Assembly (NCBI GenBank): GCA_024235315.1
Contig: JACKMP010000013.1
Span: 1-39,292, forward strand
Source of the DNA: Chromatiaceae bacterium
Lineage (GTDB): Bacteria; Pseudomonadota; Gammaproteobacteria; Chromatiales; Chromatiaceae
Reading direction: 5' to 3'
DNA: 39,292 nt
Shown: positions 8,433 to 16,688 of the stretch, one piece after another
How the letters are laid out: every line of letters starts with the position of its first letter
How positions within the stretch are numbered: position 1 is the stretch's first letter
Position numbers and translations under genes: made by a program
The notes under the pieces: generated by a model
Told to the model about the DNA's origin: nothing
The model's input: only the letters and a program-made list of their open reading frames with translations
The model's database searches: none

Positions 8433-9488
8433 TCATTTTGCCTGCTGCCCCTCGAGCAAGGCGATGCGATCGCGCAATGCCTGCAGTTCTTTCTCCTGGC
8501 GGCGAACCGCCTTTAACAGCTCCGGCAGTTTTCCCAGTGCCGCCTGTTCACGCATCACCCGTCCCATCGGTCTCGCCGGCGTGCCCCAGACCTTCTCCCC
8601 GGCCGCCAGGTTGCCGATGACGCCGCTTTGCGCGCCGATCTGTACACCATCGCCGATCTCGACGTGATCGGCGATGCCCGCCTGGCCGCCGGCGACCACG
8701 CCGTTGCCCAGCCGGCTGCTGCCGGCGACTGCCACCTGTCCGGTCAGCAGCACGTGCTGGCCGATCTGGTTGTTGTGTGCGATATGCACAAGGTTGTCGA
8801 ATTTGCTGCCGCGTCCGATGCGGGTCTCGCCCAGGGTCGCGCGATCGATACAGGTGTTGGCGCCGATCTCGACATCGTCCTCGATCACGACGATACCGAG
8901 CTGGGGGATCTTGTGGTGGTGATCGCCCATCCAGTGAAAACCGTAACCGTCAGAGCCGAGCACGACTCCCGGGTGCAGAATACAGCGGTCGCCGACCACT
9001 GTGCCGTCCAACAGCACTGCGTTCGGCCCTATGTCACAGTCGGCACCGATCCTTACCCCGCGCCCGATGAACACACCGGCGCGGACCTGGCTGCGCGGAC
9101 CCAAGCTGACGCCGGATTCGAGGACCGCGAGCGGCCCGACACCCGCGTCCGCAGCGATCTCGACGTCATCGGCGACCATCGCACTGACATGCACACCACT
9201 GAAGCGCTCATCGCGACGAAACAGTTCCATCGCCCGCACGAATCCGACCTTGGGGTTCTTCACCCGCAGCAGGTTGCAGTCCGCAATCGCCGGGAAGTCT
9301 TCACCGACGATCACACCGGCAGCGTTGCTGCCCCTGACCTTGTCCACCAGCCCGGGCGATTCCGCGTAGCACAGCTCCCCGGGCCCTGCCGTATCGAGCG
9401 GCGCCATACCGCGTACCGCACGTTCCGCCAGGCCCTCGAGGCTGGCCCCGATCTCGCGCGCAATCTCGCCAAGGGTGTGGGCAATCAT
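8433..9488 (-). CDS. lpxD: UDP-3-O-acylglucosamine N-acyltransferase (LpxD)
   Basis: LpxD adds the N-linked 3-hydroxyacyl chain to UDP-3-O-acylglucosamine in lipid A synthesis, using acyl-ACP in the cytoplasm. The 351-residue product has the N-terminal uridine-binding domain (about 1-100), then many left-handed beta-helix hexapeptides. Then comes DNLVHIAHNNQIG with His238 in the place of the catalytic His239 of E. coli. The C-terminal coiled tail (KELQALRDRIALLEG) is also typical. Length and motifs are normal, so it should be active. Its place is unusual: lpxD normally lies in the bamA-skp-lpxD-fabZ-lpxA cluster, whereas here it sits between an MFS gene (14 bases upstream) and an efflux adaptor gene. 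It may be a second copy. Confidence 0.94.
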   Translation of the reverse strand: MIAHTLGEIAREIGASLEGLAERAVRGMAPLDTAGPGELCYAESPGLVDKVRGSNAAGVIVGEDFPAIADCNLLRVKNPKVGFVRAMELFRRDERFSGVHVSAMVADDVEIAADAGVGPLAVLESGVSLGPRSQVRAGVFIGRGVRIGADCDIGPNAVLLDGTVVGDRCILHPGVVLGSDGYGFHWMGDHHHKIPQLGIVVIEDDVEIGANTCIDRATLGETRIGRGSKFDNLVHIAHNNQIGQHVLLTGQVAVAGSSRLGNGVVAGGQAGIADHVEIGDGVQIGAQSGVIGNLAAGEKVWGTPARPMGRVMREQAALGKLPELLKAVRRQEKELQALRDRIALLEGQQAK

Positions 9489-9502
9489 GTCAATCCATCC
9501 GC

Positions 9503-10642
9503 TCAGTAATCATGGTGACTGTCTATCCAGCGCCAGGCGACAAAGGCTCCCAGCATTGCGATGCCGCCGGCCGCCCCATAGGTCATCGCCGGCCCCAGGC
9601 CCTGCCACGCATAACCGCTCGCGAGGCTGCCAACGGCCCCACCGGCGCCGAAGCTCACACTACTGTACAGCGCCTGCCCCCTACCCTTGTGGCGTCCGCG
9701 GAAATAATGATGCACCAGGTGGATGCCCGCCGCATGGAAGGTCCCGAAGGTGGCCGCATGCAGCAACTGCGCAAGCAGCAACATCGGCAGTGACTCGGCC
9801 AGGTTGCCAATCATCAGCCAACGTGCGCCGGCCAGCGCCAGGCTGGCGATAAGCACTCGCCGCGCACCGAAGGTATCGAGCAGTCGATGCATCACCATGA
9901 ACAACCCCACCTCGGCCAATACGCCCAGTGCCCATAGCTGGCCGATCAGTGTCCCGTTGTATCCGTGGTCCTGCATGAAGATCGAGTAAAAGGCGTAGTA
10001 AGGGCCGTGGCTGACCTGCATCAGAAACACCGCGACGAAGAACCCGATGATCGCAGGCCGTTTCAGGATGGTGGCCAGCGACGGCTGGTCCTGTGGATGC
10101 GGTTCCGGATCCGGATCGCGCACCAGCAGCGTGCTCAACCAGATTGCGGCAAAGATCAGGAGCACCGACGGCAGGATCACCTCCGGGCCCTGATGCTCGA
10201 CCAGCACGCCGAGGACGACGACAGTCGCGATAAAACCGATGGAGCCCCAGACGCGGATACGCGCATATCGCGCTACCCGCTCTTTCAGGTAGGTAAAGGT
10301 AATGACCTCGAACTGTGGCAGCGAGGCATTCCAGAAGAAACTGTAGAGGGTCATTACCAGGGCGATCGCCCAGAAGCCCTCGACCACAAACATCGCACTG
10401 AAAACCAGCACCGAGACCAGCGAGGCCATGCGCACGATCTGCATCCGGTGTCCCAGGTGATCGCCCAGCCAGCCCCAGATGTTCGGTGCGACGATCTTGG
10501 TCGCCATCAGGATCGCCATCAGTTCGCCGATAGCGACCGCGTCGAACCCGCGCGCCCGCAGAAACAACCCCCAATAGGGAACCAGCGCTCCAAGCAGCGC
10601 GAAGTAGAACAGGTAGAAGGCAGAAAGGCGCCAATACGGCAT
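9503..10642 (-). CDS. MFS transporter of the HcaT/PPP-like family
   Basis: This is a 379-residue polytopic protein with about twelve hydrophobic segments and the start MPYWRLSAFYLFYFALLGALV. That N-terminus, with LVPYWGLFLRARGF and later WGWLGDHLGHR, matches the MFS_1-like group that includes the phenylpropionate transporter HcaT. It lies 60 bases after the aroC stop and 14 before lpxD on the same strand. An MFS gene of this kind next to aroC is also found in pseudomonads, as I recall, so an aromatic metabolite is a reasonable guess for the cargo. Substrate is not shown by the sequence. Confidence 0.85.
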   Translation of the reverse strand: MPYWRLSAFYLFYFALLGALVPYWGLFLRARGFDAVAIGELMAILMATKIVAPNIWGWLGDHLGHRMQIVRMASLVSVLVFSAMFVVEGFWAIALVMTLYSFFWNASLPQFEVITFTYLKERVARYARIRVWGSIGFIATVVVLGVLVEHQGPEVILPSVLLIFAAIWLSTLLVRDPDPEPHPQDQPSLATILKRPAIIGFFVAVFLMQVSHGPYYAFYSIFMQDHGYNGTLIGQLWALGVLAEVGLFMVMHRLLDTFGARRVLIASLALAGARWLMIGNLAESLPMLLLAQLLHAATFGTFHAAGIHLVHHYFRGRHKGRGQALYSSVSFGAGGAVGSLASGYAWQGLGPAMTYGAAGGIAMLGAFVAWRWIDSHHDY

Positions 10643-10702
10643 CGTCAGGTCGCCCCGCAGGATTGCGGCTGTGCGGGCCCTTCGGTAGCCACGGGACCTG
10701 CC

Positions 10703-11806
10703 TCAGCTGCCGGGCGCGGCGGGGATCACCGGGGTATTGGACCTGACGTCGGCATTCTGCCCGCGCTGCCGCAGGGCATGATCGAGCAGCACGATCGCCA
10801 GCATCGCCTCGGCGATCGGGGTTGCCCGGATACCGACACAGGGGTCGTGCCGGCCCTTGGTGATGACGTCTGTCGCATGGCCCTCGACATCCACGGTCTG
10901 GCCGCCGAGACGGATACTGGAGGTCGGCTTGAATGCGACGCGCGCGACAACGTCCTGGCCGCTCGAGATACCGCCGAGGATGCCACCGGCGTTGTTCGAC
11001 AGGAACCCTTCAGGAGTCATCTGGTCACGGTGCTGCGTGCCCTTCTGCGCGACGCAGGCAAACCCGGCGCCAATCTCGACACCCTTGGCGGCATTGATGC
11101 TCATCAGCGCATGGGCGATATCGGCGTCCAGGCGGTCGAATATCGGTTCACCCCAGCCCGGTGGCACACCGGTCGCCACGACCGACACCTCAGCACCCAC
11201 CGAATCCCCCGATTTACGCAGATCGTCCATGTACTGCTCGAGTTCGGCGACCTGCCCCGCATCCGGCCAGAAAAACGGGTTGGACTCGACCGGATCCCAG
11301 GAAAAACTGTCCGGCCTGATCGGCCCGAGTGCCGACAGGTATCCGCGTACCTCGACGCCGAAGCGCTCGCGCAGATACTTCTTGGCAATCGCGCCGGCAG
11401 CGACCCGCATCGCCGTCTCCCGGGCCGACGAACGACCCCCGCCGCGGTGATCCCGGATGCCGTATTTCTGGTTGTAGGTGTAGTCCGCGTGGCCCGGCCG
11501 GAACTTCTGCGCAATCTCGCCGTAGTCCTTGGAGCGCTGGTCCTGGTTGAAGATCACCAGCCCGATCGGCGTCCCCGTGGTCGTGCCCTCGAATACACCG
11601 GACAGTATCTGCACCTGATCCGGTTCGCGGCGCTGGGTGGTGTGGCGCGACGTGCCCGGACGACGGCGGTCCAGGTCGGGCTGGATATCCGCCTCGGACA
11701 GCGCCATGCCCGGCGGGCAGCCGTCGACGATGCAACCGATCGCAATCCCGTGGCTTTCGCCGAACGAGGTCACGGTGAAGAGTTTTCCGATGGTGTTTCC
11801 TGACAT
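10703..11806 (-). CDS. aroC: chorismate synthase
   Basis: AroC makes chorismate from 5-enolpyruvylshikimate-3-phosphate with reduced FMN, the last step of the shikimate pathway. From MSGNTIGKLFTVTSFGESHG it is 367 residues, near the 361 of E. coli. GESHG at residues 16-20, RDHRGGGRSSARETA near residue 125-140 and the KPTSSI segment near residue 305 are family signatures. I reject the longer frame upstream because homology starts at this ATG. It is the first gene of the minus-strand run. A long open frame on the opposite strand (9965-11803) is only the GC-rich shadow of this gene and the MFS gene. Confidence 0.97.
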   Translation of the reverse strand: MSGNTIGKLFTVTSFGESHGIAIGCIVDGCPPGMALSEADIQPDLDRRRPGTSRHTTQRREPDQVQILSGVFEGTTTGTPIGLVIFNQDQRSKDYGEIAQKFRPGHADYTYNQKYGIRDHRGGGRSSARETAMRVAAGAIAKKYLRERFGVEVRGYLSALGPIRPDSFSWDPVESNPFFWPDAGQVAELEQYMDDLRKSGDSVGAEVSVVATGVPPGWGEPIFDRLDADIAHALMSINAAKGVEIGAGFACVAQKGTQHRDQMTPEGFLSNNAGGILGGISSGQDVVARVAFKPTSSIRLGGQTVDVEGHATDVITKGRHDPCVGIRATPIAEAMLAIVLLDHALRQRGQNADVRSNTPVIPAAPGS

Positions 11807-12095
11807 GGCCGCTATTCTAACTGCCGGCCCGCCGTGCGCCCACGCCCACCGGGAGAAAAATTCCACTGCCCTTGCCCGAATGGCAAACACGGTCCCGAGA
11901 GGCGACGGCAGACCGCCGGCCGCCGGCGCCCGCCGCAAAACTGTGAGTCAGGTCGACAATATTGATACCCTGCCCAGCGTCAATTGGAGATATTCCGGTT
12001 TTTTGCCCCGACGGCACCGCGGGTCGGGGCGGCAAACGCCAGACCAACGATGCACACCTCGTGTTCCCTACAGTCCAGCATCTGCAGCAAGACCG
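11807..12095. other. intergenic region between aroC and the glycan locus
   Basis: This 289-base spacer lies between divergent genes, so it should hold promoters for aroC and the first plus-strand glycan gene. A stem GCCCCGAC/GTCGGGGC near 12007-12032 is visible. Its T-run precedes it on the plus strand, so it does not read as a terminator for either direction. No open frame in it looks coding. Confidence 0.4.
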
Positions 12096-13223
12096 ATGAC
12101 TGAGCCATCGCCATCCCGGTCAAAGCTGGCAGTGCTGCTTGCCACCACCTCCTATCCGCTCGACAGTGCGGACTGGAAAGCGCGCTTTATCTATGACCTT
12201 GCTGCGGCGATCGACCGGACCGGCGAAGTTCAGGTCCAGCTGTGGGGCCCACCCGGTCATCTTCCCGGTGACGTAAGCAGCGCCAATTCACGCGGCGACA
12301 CCGCCTGGCTGCACCAGATGGCCGGCGAAGGCGGCATCGCCCACCTGCTGCGGACCCGACCGGCAACCGGCCTGATCCAGGCGCGCGGCATACTCGCGCG
12401 CCTGCGCGAGGCCTGTGCGCGCAACCGCGCGGATATCTATCATGTCAACTGGCTGCAACTCGCGCTCGGCCTGCCGGACGATGGCCGCCCGCTGTACGTC
12501 GCCGTCCTCGGCAGTGATTTCGGCCTGCTGCGCCTGCCTGGCATGGGACGCCTGCTGCGCCGAAAGTTCAGCACCCGGCCAACCGTACTGGCACCCAATG
12601 CCGGCTGGATGCAGGCCCGATTGACCGAACTGTTCGGCGATGTCGCAGAGATCCGCCCCAACCCGTTCGGCGTCACCCCGGCATGGTTCGACATGCGACG
12701 TCAGATCGGTGAGCCGCGCGAATGGCTGGTGGTCACCCGCATCACGCGCAAGAAACTGGGCGACCTGCTGCGCTGGGGCAAGGGACTGTTCGGCCCGCAT
12801 CGCCGCCTGCGCCTGCTCGGTCCGATGCAGGAAGACATAGCGTTGCCGGCGTGGATCGAATATGGCGGACCGACCAATCCGGACAACCTGCGCCAGCAGT
12901 GGTTTCCTGGCGCTGCCGGGCTGCTCACGCTCAGCCGCCACGACGAGGGTCGCCCGCAGGTGATGATCGAGGCGATGGCGGCAGGGCTGCCGGTGATCGC
13001 CAGCCGTATACCGGCGCATGCCGATCTGATCCGTCACGGCGAGACCGGCTGGCTGGTGGACAGCCGCGACGAACTGGCCGAAGCGCTTCGCGAAGCTGAA
13101 ACACCGTCGGCTGCAGCGGAAATCACCGCACGGGCGCGCAGCCGGATCCGAGAAACGATCGGCACCTGGGATGACTACGCCCGCCGGTGCCTGACCGCTT
13201 ACACTAGCCTACTCCAGGGATAA
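12096..13223 (+). CDS. GT4-type glycosyltransferase
   Basis: A 375-residue GT-B fold glycosyltransferase. The N-terminal half starts LAVLLATTSYPLDSADWKARF, typical of enzymes that scan for a donor Rossmann fold. The C-terminal half has HDEGRPQVMIEAMAAGLPV with the E-x7-E pair at Glu284 and Glu292, followed by HADLIRHGETGWLV, the GT4 donor site. I chose MTEPSPSRS because homology-like sequence starts there; the ribosome site is weak and the open frame extends upstream. It opens a three-gene plus-strand group: the epimerase gene begins nine bases after its last base. It likely adds a sugar to the exported glycan; linkage and donor cannot be read from the sequence. Confidence 0.85.
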   Translation: MTEPSPSRSKLAVLLATTSYPLDSADWKARFIYDLAAAIDRTGEVQVQLWGPPGHLPGDVSSANSRGDTAWLHQMAGEGGIAHLLRTRPATGLIQARGILARLREACARNRADIYHVNWLQLALGLPDDGRPLYVAVLGSDFGLLRLPGMGRLLRRKFSTRPTVLAPNAGWMQARLTELFGDVAEIRPNPFGVTPAWFDMRRQIGEPREWLVVTRITRKKLGDLLRWGKGLFGPHRRLRLLGPMQEDIALPAWIEYGGPTNPDNLRQQWFPGAAGLLTLSRHDEGRPQVMIEAMAAGLPVIASRIPAHADLIRHGETGWLVDSRDELAEALREAETPSAAAEITARARSRIRETIGTWDDYARRCLTAYTSLLQG

Positions 13224-13231
13224 TTGACTGC

Positions 13232-14155
13232 ATGCTGGACAGACATGGCATTCTTCTGATTGGACATGGATTTCTTGGCGGCGCGTTGGCGCAGTCTCTT
13301 GCCAGCTCTGGACGCATAGTGCATGTGCTCTCGCCGAACAGTAACCCGGGACAACGCGGTCAGATCATGTTTCACCGTGGCAGCCAGGATGCGCCCGATA
13401 CGGTCGCGCGGCTGCTGGCCGACTGTCATACCGTTGTGCACCTCGCCTCCAGGACCAATCCCGGATCCTCGGCACGCCGGGCGGCAATGGAAGCCGAAGA
13501 AAACCTGCTCCCTGTTGCCCGTCTGCTCGAGGTGATGTCCACATCGCCGCCAGATCGTCTGCTGTTTATCTCGACCGGTGGTGCGATCTATGGCAATCCT
13601 GGCGTATTGCCGGTGGACGAGTCGGTAGCGCCAGACCCACTGTCCTATTATGCGGCAGGCAAGGTCGCACTGGAGTCACTTTTCACGGCATTCGCCAATG
13701 CCCACAGCACCTCTCTCGCCATCGTCCGACCCTCCAATCTTTACGGGCCTGGTCAGAGTCTACTCGGCGGCTTTGGACTGGTTCGGACACTGCTCGAACG
13801 CGCCCTGCGTGGCGAGGTTGTCGAAATGTGGGGTGATGGGGGTAACGTGCGGGATTATCTCTTTATCGATGATGTTGCCGATGCCTGTCGACGCCTGGTC
13901 GACGCGACAGACCTGACCGGCACATTCAATGCCGGCAGCGGAGAAGGAACCTCGATCGTCGAATTGATCGATCTCGTGCACACGGTCACGGGCTGCAACC
14001 TTGCAGTCACTACGCGTCCAGCCCGCAGCACTGACGTACGCGCTATCGTGCTCGACAGTACCCGACTGCGCAAAGCCGCGGGATGGACCCCGCACGTCGA
14101 TCTGGCAACCGGGTTGGCGCGCACCTGGGCCTGGTTGTGCGAGCGCGAAAAATGA
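13232..14155 (+). CDS. NAD-dependent sugar-nucleotide epimerase/dehydratase (extended SDR)
   Basis: A 307-residue extended short-chain dehydrogenase/reductase. The nucleotide-binding loop GHGFLG is at residues 11-16, in the GxGxxG pattern. The catalytic triad candidates are Ser114/Thr115 in LFISTGG and Tyr140-x3-Lys144 in YYAAGK. RPSNLYGPGQ and the DYLFIDDVADAC segment are typical of GalE/WcaG-like enzymes. It probably makes or alters a nucleotide sugar used by the neighbouring glycosyltransferases. It starts eight bases after the preceding stop. The N-terminus lacks the usual acidic residue clearly ending beta-2, so NAD versus NADP preference is left open. Exact product unknown. Confidence 0.87.
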   Translation: MLDRHGILLIGHGFLGGALAQSLASSGRIVHVLSPNSNPGQRGQIMFHRGSQDAPDTVARLLADCHTVVHLASRTNPGSSARRAAMEAEENLLPVARLLEVMSTSPPDRLLFISTGGAIYGNPGVLPVDESVAPDPLSYYAAGKVALESLFTAFANAHSTSLAIVRPSNLYGPGQSLLGGFGLVRTLLERALRGEVVEMWGDGGNVRDYLFIDDVADACRRLVDATDLTGTFNAGSGEGTSIVELIDLVHTVTGCNLAVTTRPARSTDVRAIVLDSTRLRKAAGWTPHVDLATGLARTWAWLCEREK

Positions 14156-14200
14156 CGACCTGCAACGCAGGTCTACCCACTGCCGTTGCCACTGGCCACA

Positions 14201-15196
14201 ATGCCCCTAGCAGTGTCTGATCACCACGTGTCCAGCCTCCTCCACCCGCTCGATGCCCATCAGTTTGGACGAAATTCAGTCGGCGCCGGACGCGTCTGCG
14301 GCGTCGTTGTCGCCTACTTCCCAGACGCCGGTTTTGTGGATCGGCTGGCCGTTTTGCGCACCCAAGTCGATGAATTGGTGGTCGTTGACAACACTAACGG
14401 CCAGGAAGCCGCTTGGTGCGACAGCCTACCCGCCACGGTGACCGCACAAATCCATCTGATCGGCAATGCCGAAAATCTGGGCATCGCCGCGGCATTGAAC
14501 CAAGGCCTCCACCACGCGCTGGCTACTGGCTGTCACTGGCTGCTCACCCTCGATCAAGATACCCACAGCTACCCGGACATGGTTTCCACGTTATGCGAAA
14601 CCTGGCTTACCTGCCCGTTCGATCCCGTGGTAATCGGCGGCAACTATTTTGATGCCAAGCGCAAACGTCATGACGCTGCATTAGACGCACCCGCGCCATG
14701 TCAGGAGAGAAAGACCGTGATCACCTCGGGGTGCCTGGTGAATGCGCAATTCGCCCAAGCTATCGGCGGCTTCCGCGACGATTACTTCATCGACCAGGTC
14801 GACCACGAATTCTGTCTGCGTGCCCGCGCCCATGGAGGGCGCGTCGTCATCAGCACCAGACCTGTGATGGATCATTCCGTCGGTGGACATACCGGCCCCA
14901 AATTGCCGCTGATAGGCTGGATGCTGCCCGAGCACTCCCCGCTTAGAAAGTACTACATCACCCGGAACACCATAGCGACCCTGGCAACCTATTGGTGGCG
15001 CGAACCGGAATGGTGCCTGCGCCGCTTGGTGCGGCTGTTGATAGGCATCGGCTCGATCATGTTGCTGGAAAAGGACACTCTGTCCAAGTTGCGCGCGTTT
15101 GTCGCCGGTCTGGTGGATGGCGTGCGCGGGCGCATGGGCCCCTGCAACAGGGAGTGGCTTGCAAAGCGCACTCGCCGACCGGCGGAACCCCGATGA
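14201..15196 (+). CDS. GT2 glycosyltransferase, rhamnosyltransferase-like
   Basis: A 331-residue (from the ATG; a TTG 15 bases earlier is possible) GT-A enzyme. GRVCGVVVAYFPDAGFVDRL leads into VVVDNTNG and AENLGIAAALNQG. The metal-site region LLTLDQDTHS then supplies the acidic motif, and DQVDHEFCLRARAHG carries the likely catalytic base. This arrangement is that of the rhamnosyltransferase group in O-antigen loci. C-terminal hydrophobic and basic stretches could hold it at the membrane. It ends the plus-strand group and converges on the minus-strand operon, 49 bases away. Rhamnose as donor is a family inference; no rml genes are in the window. Confidence 0.82.
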   Translation: MPLAVSDHHVSSLLHPLDAHQFGRNSVGAGRVCGVVVAYFPDAGFVDRLAVLRTQVDELVVVDNTNGQEAAWCDSLPATVTAQIHLIGNAENLGIAAALNQGLHHALATGCHWLLTLDQDTHSYPDMVSTLCETWLTCPFDPVVIGGNYFDAKRKRHDAALDAPAPCQERKTVITSGCLVNAQFAQAIGGFRDDYFIDQVDHEFCLRARAHGGRVVISTRPVMDHSVGGHTGPKLPLIGWMLPEHSPLRKYYITRNTIATLATYWWREPEWCLRRLVRLLIGIGSIMLLEKDTLSKLRAFVAGLVDGVRGRMGPCNREWLAKRTRRPAEPR

Positions 15197-15245
15197 CGAT
15201 CACGCCAATTGACCGACCGGACGGCTGCCGCCATCGGCTTGGCAA

Positions 15246-16622
15246 TCAGGGGCCGGCGACTGCGTGGCGGTCGACGAGCTCTTCGTAGGCAATGGTCAGT
15301 TCATCCACGTAGACGGCGATGGACTTGGGCGATGGCGCATTGTCGGCAAGGACCGCCACAAGATCCCTGTCGTGCCACAGGCGCTCGAGGTGGGCCGCCA
15401 GTGCCGTGCTGTCGCCCGGCGGAAAAAGGAGGCCGTCCAAGCCTTCGCGAATGACCTCAGACATGCCGCCCAGGTCCGATGCCAGCACCGGGCATCCGGC
15501 CGCCTGGGACGAATAGATCACCAATGGCGTGTTCTCGTACCAGAGCGAGGGCACCACAAAGACATCGAAGGTCGACAACACCTCACCGATGCGACTGTTT
15601 GGGAAGGACCCGCAGAAACGGATACGTGCATCCCCGGCCGCACGCTCCACCAAGCCGTTCGCGTAGTCCGGGTAGACGCCGGGGTCCCCGAAAATCTGCA
15701 CATCGACATCAATGGCGGGCGGCAGCCGCCGGACGGCGTCGACGAGTACGTGGGCACCTTTCCAGCGCGCCAGCGAGCCAATGAAACCGATCCGCAGCCT
15801 CGGTTCGGTACCGCGACGGACGGCGCCGCGGCGAAAGCCGTCGAGATCAATGCCGAACCGGCTGTGTGTCACCTGCTTGGCAGTCAACCCATTCGCCTCG
15901 AACAGATGCCCCATGAATCGCGTCGGCACGAACATCTGGTCCAGCAGGCTCACCCGCTGACGGATGAAATCGCCCCGCTGCGACAGTGCACGCACCCAGG
16001 AGAACGGCGCAACATCGCCGGTCACTACGGTGCTGCAGGCACGTATTGCACCGGCCAGCAGACTGTCCGGCATTAGCGCAAAGACCCGCCTGAGATAGGC
16101 TGTCTGCGTGTTTTCGATCGCATGGCGGAGACAGTTCACGCCCCGTCGATCCGGACCCCTGCATAGCGAGCCATCGGGGAGCAGCAGCTGTGTCGTCGGA
16201 CAGACGAGCCAGAAATCCGTCGGAGTCAACACCATGGGTAAGCCATGTTCGCGGTACACGTCAATCGCGGACACCGAAAGATTCTTTAGGTGAAAGAAAT
16301 GCACCACGTCGGGCGGCCACTCCGACAGCAAACCGCGCAACCAGTTTTCAACGAGATGATTGTCGTATTCGAGCTCCGCGATATTTGGCTGCCCACCGAC
16401 CGGTGCGCCTTCGTGATGAAAATACCGATCGACGTGCAGCCCCTGATAGCAGTATCGGTCGAATCGCCGCCCCTCCGCCGGTGCGCTTTTCAGCGGGTAG
16501 CCGGTGATGATCCGGACCTCGTGTCCCCTTGCCGAAAGTTCACTGGCCACTTGCAGGGTGAGGACCTCCGTACCGGTGTTGTGATCCGGAAAGAACTGGT
16601 GGACGGTCAGCAGGACGCGCAT
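15246..16622 (-). CDS. GT4-type glycosyltransferase, last gene of the glycan operon
   Basis: A 458-residue GT-B enzyme starting MRVLLTVHQFFPDHNTGTEV, the glycogen-synthase-like acceptor-domain opening of many GT4 proteins. The donor domain begins near IGFIGSLARWKGAHVLVDAV. In the E-x7-E motif the first Glu is kept (Glu363, WYENTPLVIYSS) but the second position is Ser371, an atypical donor-site residue. I choose the internal ATG rather than the longer frame because family homology begins there. It lies 66 bases downstream of the methyltransferase gene and ends the minus-strand operon. Donor sugar unknown. It may act on the chain backbone or its primer. Confidence 0.86.
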   Translation of the reverse strand: MRVLLTVHQFFPDHNTGTEVLTLQVASELSARGHEVRIITGYPLKSAPAEGRRFDRYCYQGLHVDRYFHHEGAPVGGQPNIAELEYDNHLVENWLRGLLSEWPPDVVHFFHLKNLSVSAIDVYREHGLPMVLTPTDFWLVCPTTQLLLPDGSLCRGPDRRGVNCLRHAIENTQTAYLRRVFALMPDSLLAGAIRACSTVVTGDVAPFSWVRALSQRGDFIRQRVSLLDQMFVPTRFMGHLFEANGLTAKQVTHSRFGIDLDGFRRGAVRRGTEPRLRIGFIGSLARWKGAHVLVDAVRRLPPAIDVDVQIFGDPGVYPDYANGLVERAAGDARIRFCGSFPNSRIGEVLSTFDVFVVPSLWYENTPLVIYSSQAAGCPVLASDLGGMSEVIREGLDGLLFPPGDSTALAAHLERLWHDRDLVAVLADNAPSPKSIAVYVDELTIAYEELVDRHAVAGP

Positions 16623-16688
16623 CTGCCTAGCGCTCCCGGGTCGCGCAGCTGCCAGAGGCCACCGCGGCGGCCACGCGCGCGTCCCCAT

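Noticed and set aside
9965..11803. 612-codon open frame on the plus strand opposite aroC and the MFS gene
   Set aside because: It is antisense to two well-identified genes and its composition (rich in Arg, His, Asp, Gln) is that of a GC-rich codon shadow. No motif is recognisable.
12001..12035. Stem with GCCCCGAC/GTCGGGGC arms and a T6 run
   Set aside because: The T-run comes before the stem on the plus strand and becomes an A-run after it on the minus strand, so it is not an intrinsic terminator in either direction.
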